Assembly (NCBI GenBank): GCA_002424625.1
Contig: DIKR01000109.1
Location: forward strand, 14,576-21,725
From: Desulfuromonadaceae bacterium UBA5613
Lineage (GTDB): Bacteria > Desulfobacterota > Desulfuromonadia > Desulfuromonadales > UBA2197
DNA: 7,150 nt
Direction: 5' to 3'
In this document: positions 1 through 6,228 of the stretch, one piece after another
Layout: the number at the start of each line of letters is the position of its first letter
Numbering within the stretch: the first letter of the stretch is position 1
Position numbers and translations under genes: made by a program
The notes under the pieces: generated by a model
The model's database searches: none
Told to the model about the DNA's origin: nothing
What the model saw: only the letters and a program-made list of their open reading frames with translations

Positions 1-528
1 GATCCCGATGGCGCCCTGTACTGGCTGGCGCGGATGCTCGATGCCGGTGAAGATCCGATCTTTATTGCCCGACGCATGGTCATTCTCGCCTCGGAGGATG
101 TCGGCAATGCCGACCCTCGCGCTCTACAGGTGGCGGTCGCCACCCAGCAAGCTGTTCATCTTATCGGTTTACCAGAAGGGCGCATCCCGCTGGCACAGGC
201 GGCCACTTACCTGGCCACTGCTCCCAAGAGCAACGCCGCCTATCTCGGCATTGACGCTGCCTTGGCAGAAGTACGCAAAAGCGGCGGACTGCCGGTCCCT
301 CTTCATATCCGCAATGCCCCGACCAAACTGATGAAGGATCTCGGCTACCATCAGGGTTATCGCTATGCCCACGACTCGAGCGAAGGTTATATAGCACAGG
401 AGTATCTCCCTGAAGCTCTCTTGGGGAAGAAATACTATCAGCCGACCGAACATGGCTACGAAAAGATGATAAGTGAGCGCATGCATTACTGGCAAAACAT
501 CAAGAAACAGGGAGGGAAAGGGGAATAA
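1..528 (+). CDS. rarA: Replication-associated recombination protein RarA (MgsA), C-terminal part
   Basis: The reading frame is open from base 1 and ends at TAA 526-528, giving the last 175 residues; the N-terminal AAA+ ATPase module with Walker A and B motifs lies upstream of the window. What is visible is the family's C-terminal oligomerisation region: ASEDVGNADPRALQVA, then PEGRIPLAQAATYLATAPKS, then RNAPTKLMKDLGY and the YAHD / AQEYLP / YYQPTEHGYE pattern near the end. RarA is a cytosolic tetrameric ATPase related to clamp-loader proteins that acts at stalled replication forks and with single-strand binding protein. An internal ATG at base 34 is not a real start because the homology continues upstream of it. 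The next gene starts 114 bases downstream and appears to have its own promoter, so the two are probably not tightly coupled. Family assignment is confident; the role in this organism is inferred from the family. Confidence 0.93.
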   Translation, partial: DPDGALYWLARMLDAGEDPIFIARRMVILASEDVGNADPRALQVAVATQQAVHLIGLPEGRIPLAQAATYLATAPKSNAAYLGIDAALAEVRKSGGLPVPLHIRNAPTKLMKDLGYHQGYRYAHDSSEGYIAQEYLPEALLGKKYYQPTEHGYEKMISERMHYWQNIKKQGGKGE

Positions 529-563
529 GACCGGAGAAGAATAAATTCGGCGTTTAAGTTCGC

Positions 564-592
564 TTTTCAAGTGCCTATTTTCGTGCTATCTT
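564..592 (+). promoter_or_regulatory. Candidate sigma-70 promoter of the methyltransferase gene
   Basis: TTTTCA at 564-569 (4 of 6 matches to the -35 consensus) lies 17 bases before TATCTT at 587-592, which carries a TGn extension (584-586) typical of extended -10 promoters. Transcription would start near base 599, about 44 bases before the ATG at 643. The surrounding stretch is AT-rich compared with the flanking genes. Position and spacing are seen directly; activity is inference. Confidence 0.45.
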
Positions 593-642
593 AATAATTC
601 ATCATTTCGCGGAAGATTCCGCCACAAAGGATAGCGAAATTT

Positions 643-1434
643 ATGGCCCGCAACTTCAAGGATAAAGTCCGTGAACAATTTGGACGGACTGCTGATGGCT
701 ATGTGCGCAACAAAGGTTTTTCCCAGGGAGAAGATCTCGCCGAGGCAGTACGCCTGCTCAAACCGACCCAGGATGACGTGATGCTCGATGTCGCCTGTGG
801 TGGTGGGCACACCGCGCTTTATTTTGCCCCTTATGTCCGCAGTGTCGTCGCCTCTGACCTGACCATGCAAATGCTCAAAAAGGCACAAGAGTATATCAGC
901 GAAGAAGGAGGAGTCGAGAATGTCACCTTTCGCGAAGCCGATGCCGAAGACCTTCCCTTCCCTTCCGGCGCCTTTACCATCCTGACCTGCCGCATCGCCC
1001 CTCATCACTTTCAGGACGTCCCCCGGGCGCTCAAGGAGTTTCACCGGGTGTTACGCCGCAAGGAAGGTCGTCTGGTCATCGTCGACACCCTTCTGCCTGA
1101 AGACGAAGAGATCGCTTCATTTTTACAGAAAATTGAAAAATCAAGAGATGTAACCCATGTCCAATCCTATCGTCAGGAGGAATGGGTAAGAATGATCGAT
1201 GAAGCAGGCTTTGATGTCCGTGAAACGGAAATCATTCCCAAAACCCATGAGTTTCAGGAGTGGGCAAAACGCACAGGTATGAGTCGGGAAGCGGTTCAAC
1301 AATTGAATCGCATCTTTATTGATGCTCCGGTCAAAGTGCAGGATTACTTCAAGCTCGAAACCTTTGCCGGTGAAGTTGAGAGTTTTACAGATCAAAAAAT
1401 CCTGATTTTTGCCACGCGCCGGGATATCAAGTAG
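643..1434 (+). CDS. Class I SAM-dependent methyltransferase, substrate unknown
   Basis: A 263-residue cytosolic protein with a Rossmann-type methyltransferase fold. Motif I, the SAM-binding glycine loop, is DVACGGGHTAL at residues 49-59. The acidic residue ending strand beta-2 (expected to hold the SAM ribose) is D72 in VVASDLT. Motif II is EADAEDLPFP around 99-108, followed by FTILTCRIAPHHF and the FHRVLRRKEGRLVIVD segment (about 133-148). This is the Methyltransf_11/UbiE-like pattern, also found in quinone, arsenite, sterol and many small-molecule methyltransferases, so the fold is clear but the substrate is not. The C-terminal 100 residues (about 160-263) lack motifs I can assign and presumably form the substrate cap. 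An AAGGA at 627-631 lies 11 bases before the ATG, a slightly long spacing. The gene is followed by its own terminator and is probably a single-gene unit between rarA and the trp operon. I do not recognise a specific gene name. Confidence 0.88.
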   Translation: MARNFKDKVREQFGRTADGYVRNKGFSQGEDLAEAVRLLKPTQDDVMLDVACGGGHTALYFAPYVRSVVASDLTMQMLKKAQEYISEEGGVENVTFREADAEDLPFPSGAFTILTCRIAPHHFQDVPRALKEFHRVLRRKEGRLVIVDTLLPEDEEIASFLQKIEKSRDVTHVQSYRQEEWVRMIDEAGFDVRETEIIPKTHEFQEWAKRTGMSREAVQQLNRIFIDAPVKVQDYFKLETFAGEVESFTDQKILIFATRRDIK

Positions 1435-1479
1435 CTCCAGGTCTTCTTGTCTTGCGAACTATTATTCATTTAAGAAAGT

Positions 1480-1507
1480 GCCCGCCCGGAATTGTGGCGG
1501 GTTTTTT
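1480..1507 (+). terminator. Intrinsic terminator after the methyltransferase gene
   Basis: CCCGCC at 1481-1486 pairs perfectly with GGCGGG at 1496-1501 around a 9-base loop, and a run of six T follows directly (1502-1507). It lies 46 bases after the methyltransferase stop codon and before the trp control region, so it separates that gene from the trp operon. Confidence 0.85.
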
Positions 1508-1531
1508 CGTCTAACAGACATTGCGGCGTAC

Positions 1532-1563
1532 TGTCAAAGAATCTTAACTTGAGATTCTTGACA
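1532..1563. promoter_or_regulatory. Operator-like dyad symmetry upstream of trpG
   Basis: The core GAATCTTAACTTGAGATTC (1539-1557) is a 19-base palindrome about C1548 with one imperfect pair (T1545/G1551). The symmetry continues outward as TGTCAA (1532-1537) against TTGACA (1558-1563), with one extra base (A1538) in the left arm. As RNA it would be a 12-bp stem with one bulge and a 7-base loop, but no T-run follows, so it does not look like a terminator. It overlaps the candidate -35 region of the trp promoter, as expected for a repressor-binding site. The regulator is unknown; the sequence does not match the E. coli TrpR operator as I know it. Confidence 0.5.
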
Positions 1564-1577
1564 AAAAGGACTATTAA
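1549..1577 (+). promoter_or_regulatory. Candidate promoter of the trp operon
   Basis: TTGAGA at 1549-1554 (5 of 6 matches to the -35 consensus) is 17 bases from TATTAA at 1572-1577 (4 of 6 to the -10 consensus). This would start transcription near 1584 and leave a leader of about 57 bases before trpG. A perfect TTGACA also exists at 1558-1563, but with 15-19 base spacing it meets no acceptable -10 hexamer. The leader contains no TGG codons in a short ORF and no terminator hairpin, so classical Trp-peptide attenuation is not supported. Confidence 0.4.
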
Positions 1578-1640
1578 TGTGCAGTTCTTTGCTAGTTTAT
1601 TCCTCAAATATCTGCCATTTTCTTTTGACAGGGGCATCTC

Positions 1641-2207
1641 ATGCTACTCATGATCGATAATTACGATTCCTTTACCTATAATCTCGTTCAATATTTTCAA
1701 GAACTAGGGACAGAAGTCGAAGTTTATCGTAACGATGCCATCACCATGCAAGAAATTGAGGAGAAGCATCCCCGTCGCATCGTCGTCTCACCGGGGCCGG
1801 GAACACCGACAGAAGCCGGGATTTCGGTTGAGACAATCCGTCACTTTTCCGGACGAATCCCGATTTTAGGCGTCTGCCTCGGTCATCAGGCCATCGGCGA
1901 AGCATTTGGCGGCAAGATCATTCGCGCCGGCAAATTGATGCACGGCAAGATCAGCGAAATCCACCATGACGGCACCGGACTCTTTCGCGGCCTCAGCAAT
2001 CCCTTTGAAGCGACGCGCTACCATTCTTTGGTCATCGAACGCAAAGCAATGCCTTCCTGCCTGCGCATCAGTGCCTGGACAACCGATCATGAAATCATGG
2101 CGGTCGAGCACCGTGACCAGGCGCTATGGGGTGTCCAGTTTCATCCGGAATCGATTTTGACCCTCGAAGGCAAAAAACTGTTAAAAAACTTTCTGGAAAT
2201 GACCTGA
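1641..2207 (+). CDS. trpG: Anthranilate synthase glutamine amidotransferase subunit TrpG (PabA-like)
   Basis: A 188-residue class I glutamine amidotransferase, the usual length for a free TrpG/PabA. It releases ammonia from glutamine and channels it to chorismate-bound TrpE (or PabB). The N-terminal signature IDNYDSFTYNLVQYF (5-19) is followed by the oxyanion-loop motif SPGPGTP (50-56), the nucleophile C79 in GVCLGHQAIGEAFGG, and the other triad residues H168 and E170 in VQFHPES. The segment MHGKISEIHH (100-109) is typical of the TrpG/PabA branch rather than of carbamoyl-phosphate or GMP synthases. AGGGG at 1630-1634 lies 6 bases before the ATG. It is the first gene of the operon: no trpE lies beside it within the window, so its partner is encoded elsewhere. 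In several bacteria one such subunit serves both tryptophan and folate synthesis; this could apply here but is not shown. Confidence 0.94.
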   Translation: MLLMIDNYDSFTYNLVQYFQELGTEVEVYRNDAITMQEIEEKHPRRIVVSPGPGTPTEAGISVETIRHFSGRIPILGVCLGHQAIGEAFGGKIIRAGKLMHGKISEIHHDGTGLFRGLSNPFEATRYHSLVIERKAMPSCLRISAWTTDHEIMAVEHRDQALWGVQFHPESILTLEGKKLLKNFLEMT

Positions 2208-2253
2208 GTCTTGTCTGGGCGATATTTGTAATCGCGGCGCAGAAGGAGTTGTC

Positions 2254-3306
2254 ATGATAAAAACTGCCATTGGCAAAGTTGTCGAACGCCGAAATCTCTC
2301 GGAAGGAGAGATGATCGAGGTCATGGACCAGATCATGTCCGGCGGCGCCACTGCGGCGCAAATCGGCGCCTTCATCACCGCCCTGCGGATGAAGGGGGAG
2401 ACCGTTGCCGAGATCACCGGTGCTGCCCGGGTTATGCGTGAACGCGCCACGCCGATCCGGGTCGGACGCAATGTCCTTGATATTGATCGCGACGACATCA
2501 ATCTTGATCAGGAGACGATCCTCGATGTCGTCGGCACTGGTGGCGATGGCACCAATACCTTTAACATTTCCACGACCGTTGCCTTTGTCGTCTCGGCCTG
2601 CGGTGTCAAGGTCGCCAAGCACGGCAACCGTTCGGTCTCCTCTGCCTGCGGCAGTGCCGATGTCCTTGAAGCCCTCGGCGTCAACCTAGATGTCACTCCG
2701 GAAGTGGTTGAACGTTGCATCAATGAGATCGGCCTCGGTTTCCTCTTTGCCCCGGCCCTGCATGGTGCGATGAAATATGCCATTGGCCCCCGCAAGGAGA
2801 TCGGCATCCGCACCATCTTCAACATCCTTGGCCCCTTGACCAACCCGGCCAAAGCCGACTGCCAGGTCATGGGGGTTTACCGCGAGGATCTCGTCGAGAC
2901 CCTTGCCCAGGTACTGCACAACCTTGGCTGCCGCAAAGGCTTTGTCGTTTGCGGCAGTGACGGTATGGACGAAATCACCCTGACCGGCGCTACCGCCATC
3001 GCGACGGTGACCGCTGACGGGGTCAAGATCGGGCGCATCACGCCGGAGGAGTTCGGATTGCCGTCCTGTACGATGGCCGATCTGCGCGGCGGCAATGCCC
3101 AGGGGAATGCTGTCATCGTCCGCGCCGTCCTGGCCGGGGAAAAGGGGCCGAAACGCGACGTCGTTCTTCTCAACGCCGCCTACGCTTTAGTGGCGGCCGG
3201 TAAAGTTGATACCCCGCGAGAAGGGATCAAACTCGCGGCGGAAGCGATCGATTCGCGCCGCGCCCTGGCGCAGATCGAGAAGTTGGCGCATTTGACCAAC
3301 GCCTGA
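2254..3306 (+). CDS. trpD: Anthranilate phosphoribosyltransferase TrpD
   Basis: A 350-residue enzyme of the nucleoside phosphorylase type II / anthranilate phosphoribosyltransferase fold, converting anthranilate and PRPP to N-phosphoribosylanthranilate. The N-terminal helical domain (about 1-70, with MSGGATAAQIGAF and LRMKGET) precedes the PRPP-binding loop GTGGDGTNTFNIST (94-107), the KHGNRSVSSACGSADVLE stretch (122-139), the APALHGAMKY anthranilate-site segment (167-175), GIRTIFNILGPLTNP (184-198), and the metal-binding DE pair D239/E240 in DGMDE. All key motifs are intact. A strong AAGGAG (2243-2248) lies 5 bases before the ATG. There are 46 bases between the trpG stop and this start. Unlike the E. 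coli arrangement it is not fused to TrpG. The protein contains no tryptophan residue. Confidence 0.97.
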   Translation: MIKTAIGKVVERRNLSEGEMIEVMDQIMSGGATAAQIGAFITALRMKGETVAEITGAARVMRERATPIRVGRNVLDIDRDDINLDQETILDVVGTGGDGTNTFNISTTVAFVVSACGVKVAKHGNRSVSSACGSADVLEALGVNLDVTPEVVERCINEIGLGFLFAPALHGAMKYAIGPRKEIGIRTIFNILGPLTNPAKADCQVMGVYREDLVETLAQVLHNLGCRKGFVVCGSDGMDEITLTGATAIATVTADGVKIGRITPEEFGLPSCTMADLRGGNAQGNAVIVRAVLAGEKGPKRDVVLLNAAYALVAAGKVDTPREGIKLAAEAIDSRRALAQIEKLAHLTNA

Positions 3307-3317
3307 ATTCGGACCAT

Positions 3318-3386
3318 GTAGGGGCGCTGCTTGCCGCGCCCTGTTCGCGCAACACCAAAATCGGGCGCAGCAAGCAGCGCCCCTAC
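3318..3386. repeat. REP-like twin-hairpin intergenic repeat between trpD and trpC
   Basis: Two 24-base arms, 3318-3341 and 3363-3386, are inverted complements with a single mismatch (C3335 against A3369), separated by 21 bases. The outer ends read GTAGGGGCGC and GCGCCCCTAC. Each arm can also fold alone: GGGCGC (3322-3327) with GCGCCC (3336-3341), and GGGCGC (3363-3368) with GCGCCC (3377-3382), each around an 8-base loop. This is the architecture of REP/BIME-like or non-autonomous mobile palindromes; elements ending in GTAGGGGC are common between genes in various bacterial genomes as I recall. It starts 11 bases after the trpD stop and ends 12 bases before the trpC start. No T-run follows it, so it is not a typical terminator. 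Confidence 0.8.
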
Positions 3387-3398
3387 GAAACCATAATC

Positions 3399-4199
3399 AT
3401 GACCGATACCCCCGACATCCTGCAAAAAATCGTCGCCCATAAACGGGTCGAAGTTGCTGCCGCCCAGGCCAAGTTTCCGCTGTCGCGTCTGCGTGATCGC
3501 CTTTCTCTGGTCGAGGATCAGCCACGGGGATTCATCCGTGCCCTGCGCACCATGCATGAATCCGGCGGGACAGCGATCATCGCCGAGGTCAAAAAAGGGT
3601 CGCCGAGCAAGGGGATTATCCGTCCCGATTTCGACCCCCTCAGCATTGCCGAGACCTATCAGGCGCACGGGGCCACCTGCCTCTCAATCCTCACCGACGA
3701 AAAATTTTTTCTCGGTCATCTGAACTATCTCGATCTCATCCGCGAACAGGTCAGCCTGCCGCTCTTACGTAAAGATTTCATCTGCGATCCCTACCAGATT
3801 ATCGAGGCACGCGCCTACGGTGCCGATGCGATTTTATTGATCGCAGCGATGCTCGACCGGCAGCAACTCCGTGACTATGTCGCCCTGGCGACCGAACTCC
3901 ATCTTGACGTCCTTCTCGAAGTTCACGATGAGGCGGAACTGGAACTGGCACTGCAGACGGACTGCGAGCTGATTGGCATCAACAACCGTTCGTTGCGCAC
4001 TTTTGTCACCGATCTCGGGACGACCGAACGTCTGCGGCACCTGATCCCCGCCGATCGTTTTGTCGTCGCCGAGAGCGGCATCAACAACCGTGTTGACATT
4101 GAACGCCTCCTGACTGCCGGCGCCGGAGCGTTCCTCGTCGGCGAGTCGTTGATGCGTGAAACTGACATCGGTGCCAAACTGGAAGAATTATTAGGGTAA
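3399..4199 (+). CDS. trpC: Indole-3-glycerol phosphate synthase TrpC
   Basis: A 266-residue TIM-barrel enzyme that decarboxylates and cyclises 1-(2-carboxyphenylamino)-1-deoxyribulose 5-phosphate to indole-3-glycerol phosphate. The catalytic set is visible: E63 and K65 in IAEVKKGSPSKG, K125 in LLRKDF, E174 in LLEVHDE, N196 in GINNRSL, and E225/S226 in VAESGI. The phosphate-binding end is GAGAFLVGESLM (241-252). The N-terminal DILQKIVAHKRVEV matches the usual start of the family and fixes the ATG at 3399, the only start in this region that keeps that segment. No Shine-Dalgarno sequence is recognisable upstream; the preceding bases belong largely to the palindromic repeat. It is a stand-alone TrpC, not fused to TrpF as in E. 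coli, and contains no tryptophan residue. Confidence 0.96.
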   Translation: MTDTPDILQKIVAHKRVEVAAAQAKFPLSRLRDRLSLVEDQPRGFIRALRTMHESGGTAIIAEVKKGSPSKGIIRPDFDPLSIAETYQAHGATCLSILTDEKFFLGHLNYLDLIREQVSLPLLRKDFICDPYQIIEARAYGADAILLIAAMLDRQQLRDYVALATELHLDVLLEVHDEAELELALQTDCELIGINNRSLRTFVTDLGTTERLRHLIPADRFVVAESGINNRVDIERLLTAGAGAFLVGESLMRETDIGAKLEELLG

Positions 4200-4220
4200 T
4201 TCCTACATCAAATGTCATTC

Positions 4221-4226
4221 AAGGAG
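4221..4226 (+). promoter_or_regulatory. Ribosome binding site that fixes the trpB2 start
   Basis: AAGGAG lies 6 bases before the ATG at 4233. An in-frame ATG at 4212 would place this site inside the coding region and has no comparable site of its own, so 4233 is the better start. Confidence 0.8.
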
Positions 4227-4232
4227 ATCACC

Positions 4233-5588
4233 ATGCAAACCAAAATCCTCCTCCCCGAAGACCGTATTCCCAAACAGTGGTACAATATCATCCCTGACAT
4301 GCCGGGACCCCTTGCACCGGTTATTCATCCCGGGACGATGCAGCCGGTCAGTCCCGACGATCTCCTTCCCATCTTCCCCATGGCGCTCATTGAGCAGGAA
4401 GTATCGCAGCAGCGCTGGATCGATATTCCGGAACCGGTGCGCGAAATCTACAAGCTTTGGCGACCTGCGCCCCTTTTCCGGGCGCATCGTTTGGAGAAGG
4501 CTCTCGGCACTGCGTGCAAAATTTATTATAAATATGAAGGGGGTTCCCCGGCCGGTTCGCACAAACCGAACACTGCCATCCCCCAGGCCTACTATAATAA
4601 AATCGCCGGAACCAAACGCATTGCCAGTGAAACCGGGGCCGGCCAATGGGGCTCATCCATCGCCCTCGCCTGCCAGATGTTCGGCCTTGAATGCACTGTC
4701 TACATGGTCAAGGTCTCCTTCCAACAGAAACCGTACCGCAAAAGCATGATGCAGCTGTGGGGAGCGAATGTCATCCCTTCACCTTCGAACCACACCAATG
4801 CCGGGCGTTCCATCCTTGCTGATCACCCTGATAGCAACGGTTCCCTCGGCATCGCCATCAGTGAAGCGGTGGAGGACGCCGCTACCCGTGAAGATACCCG
4901 TTATGCCTTGGGGAGCGTCCTCAACCACGTTTGCCTGCATCAGACCATCATCGGCATCGAAGCCAAGGAGCAGCTGGCCCTGGTCGGTGATTATCCCGAT
5001 GTCGTTATCGGCTGCCACGGCGGCGGCTCCAACTTCGCCGGCATCGGTTTTCCCTTTGCTGCCGATAAAGCCGCCGGCAAGAATGTGCGCATCCTCGCCA
5101 TCGAGCCGACCAGCTGCCCGACCCTGACCAAAGGGGTCTATGCCTTCGATTACGGCGACACCGCCAAGATGGCCCCGGTCGCCAAAATGTACACCCTGGG
5201 TCACGACTACATGCCGCCCGGCATCCACGCCGGCGGTCTGCGCTATCACGGGGCTTCACCGCTGGTGTCGCAACTCGTCCATGCCGGCATCGTCGAGGCC
5301 AAAGCCGTACCGCAACTCGCCTGCTTCGAAGCGGCGGTCCTCTTTGCCCGCTGCGAGGGGATTATCCCGGCACCCGAGTCGTCCCACGCCATTCGCGGCG
5401 CCATCGATGAAGCGCTGCAAGCCAAGGAGGAAGGGAAGGAGAAGACCATCCTCTTCAACCTCTCCGGTCACGGCCATGTTGATATGGTGGCCTACGACGA
5501 TTACTTTGCCGGCAAACTCGACGATTTCGAGTACCCCGCTGAGGCGATCAAAGAATCTCTGGCGAACCTGCCGAAGGTTTCGTTTTAA
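4233..5588 (+). CDS. trpB2: TrpB2-type tryptophan synthase beta chain (PLP-dependent)
   Basis: A 451-residue fold-type II pyridoxal-phosphate enzyme, longer than classical TrpB (about 400). The start MQTKILLPEDRIPKQWYNI is typical of the TrpB2 branch. The cofactor lysine is K111 in GSHKPNTA, where classical TrpB has HKINN. The substrate loop is SETGAGQWGSS (E133 likely the catalytic glutamate), the PLP phosphate loop is HGGGSNF (262-268), and the C-terminal NLSGHGHVD (409-417) lies near the pyridine ring of the cofactor. An N-terminal extension and insertions (for example AIEPTSCPTLTKGVYAFDYGD) mark the subtype. Established work on TrpB2 shows indole-to-tryptophan activity, usually without forming the tight TrpA complex, and some archaeal members use O-phosphoserine. 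The gene sits between trpC and trpF in the same operon as trpB1. Which substrate it uses here is unknown. It is the most tryptophan-rich protein of the operon, with five Trp in its first 180 residues. Confidence 0.92.
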   Translation: MQTKILLPEDRIPKQWYNIIPDMPGPLAPVIHPGTMQPVSPDDLLPIFPMALIEQEVSQQRWIDIPEPVREIYKLWRPAPLFRAHRLEKALGTACKIYYKYEGGSPAGSHKPNTAIPQAYYNKIAGTKRIASETGAGQWGSSIALACQMFGLECTVYMVKVSFQQKPYRKSMMQLWGANVIPSPSNHTNAGRSILADHPDSNGSLGIAISEAVEDAATREDTRYALGSVLNHVCLHQTIIGIEAKEQLALVGDYPDVVIGCHGGGSNFAGIGFPFAADKAAGKNVRILAIEPTSCPTLTKGVYAFDYGDTAKMAPVAKMYTLGHDYMPPGIHAGGLRYHGASPLVSQLVHAGIVEAKAVPQLACFEAAVLFARCEGIIPAPESSHAIRGAIDEALQAKEEGKEKTILFNLSGHGHVDMVAYDDYFAGKLDDFEYPAEAIKESLANLPKVSF

Positions 5589-5596
5589 GGGTTCCC

Positions 5597-6226
5597 ATGG
5601 TCAAAATAAAAATCTGCGGAATCACGGAAATTGACGATGCTCTGCACGCCGTCGATTGCGGGGCTGACGCGCTCGGCTTTGTCTTCTACGAGCGCAGTCC
5701 GCGCGCAATTACCCCGCTAAAGGCGCAGGCAATTATCGCTCAACTCCCGCCTTTTGTGACGGTGGTGGGGCTCTTTGTTAACGAAGATCCCCGGATTATT
5801 CGGGATGTAGCCGACTATTGTCATCTGGATATGATTCAGTATCACGGCGATGAAACTTCAGAGACGGTGCGGGAGGCGCCACGCCGTTCTATCCGCGCCC
5901 TGCGGATCAGAGAGGATGTAACCCTCGATGATCTTGATGCTTACCCTGCCAGCGGTCTCCTGATTGATGCCTGGGTTGCAGGAGAGTTCGGCGGCACCGG
6001 TGTCCTTTCTAACTGGGAGATTGCCGCAAAAATTGCCAAAAAACGTCCGTTAATTCTCGCCGGGGGACTTACCCCCGAAAATGTCGCCGCAGCGATTCAA
6101 ACGGTCCGTCCTTATGCCGTCGATGTCTCCAGCGGCGTCGAGTATGCTCCCGGTCGCAAGGATCGGAAGAAAGTCGCGGCCTTTGTCAGAGCTGCCCAGC
6201 TTGCGGCCCCTGTCGCCAAGGATTAA
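5597..6226 (+). CDS. trpF: Phosphoribosylanthranilate isomerase TrpF
   Basis: A 209-residue TIM-barrel enzyme that performs the Amadori rearrangement of N-phosphoribosylanthranilate to the substrate of TrpC. The general base C7 is in KICGIT, and the general acid D124 is in LLIDAW ahead of EFGGTG. Other family marks are GADALGFVFYERSPR (22-36), VGLFVNED (57-64), MIQYHGDE (79-86), LAGGLTPENV (154-163) and DVSSGVEYAPGRKD (176-189). Its ATG follows the trpB2 stop by 8 bases, with AAGGG (5587-5591) overlapping the trpB2 stop codon, so the two genes are probably translationally coupled. Its length and motifs show an intact single-function enzyme. Confidence 0.96.
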   Translation: MVKIKICGITEIDDALHAVDCGADALGFVFYERSPRAITPLKAQAIIAQLPPFVTVVGLFVNEDPRIIRDVADYCHLDMIQYHGDETSETVREAPRRSIRALRIREDVTLDDLDAYPASGLLIDAWVAGEFGGTGVLSNWEIAAKIAKKRPLILAGGLTPENVAAAIQTVRPYAVDVSSGVEYAPGRKDRKKVAAFVRAAQLAAPVAKD

Positions 6227-6228
6227 GC

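Noticed and set aside
529..563. A possible terminator after rarA.
   Set aside because: No GC-rich hairpin followed by a T-run is visible in this stretch.
1589..1600. A CTAGTT segment resembling one half of a TrpR operator.
   Set aside because: Only one half-site is present and there is no symmetric partner at the right spacing.
1625..1630. A perfect TTGACA just upstream of trpG as a -35 element.
   Set aside because: It is 10 bases before the start codon, so any matching -10 would lie inside trpG; its last base is already part of the AGGGG ribosome binding site.
1577..1660. A 27-codon ORF overlapping the trpG start, with AAGGA at 1566-1570 six bases before its ATG, as a possible trp leader peptide.
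   Set aside because: It has no Trp codon, no attenuator hairpins follow it, and its ATG overlaps the candidate -10 hexamer, so it would probably not be transcribed. The ribosome-site match may be chance in an A-rich stretch.
4212..4232. An upstream ATG giving seven extra residues to TrpB2.
   Set aside because: It has no ribosome binding site of its own, and the strong AAGGAG at 4221-4226 serves the ATG at 4233, where the family's usual N terminus begins.
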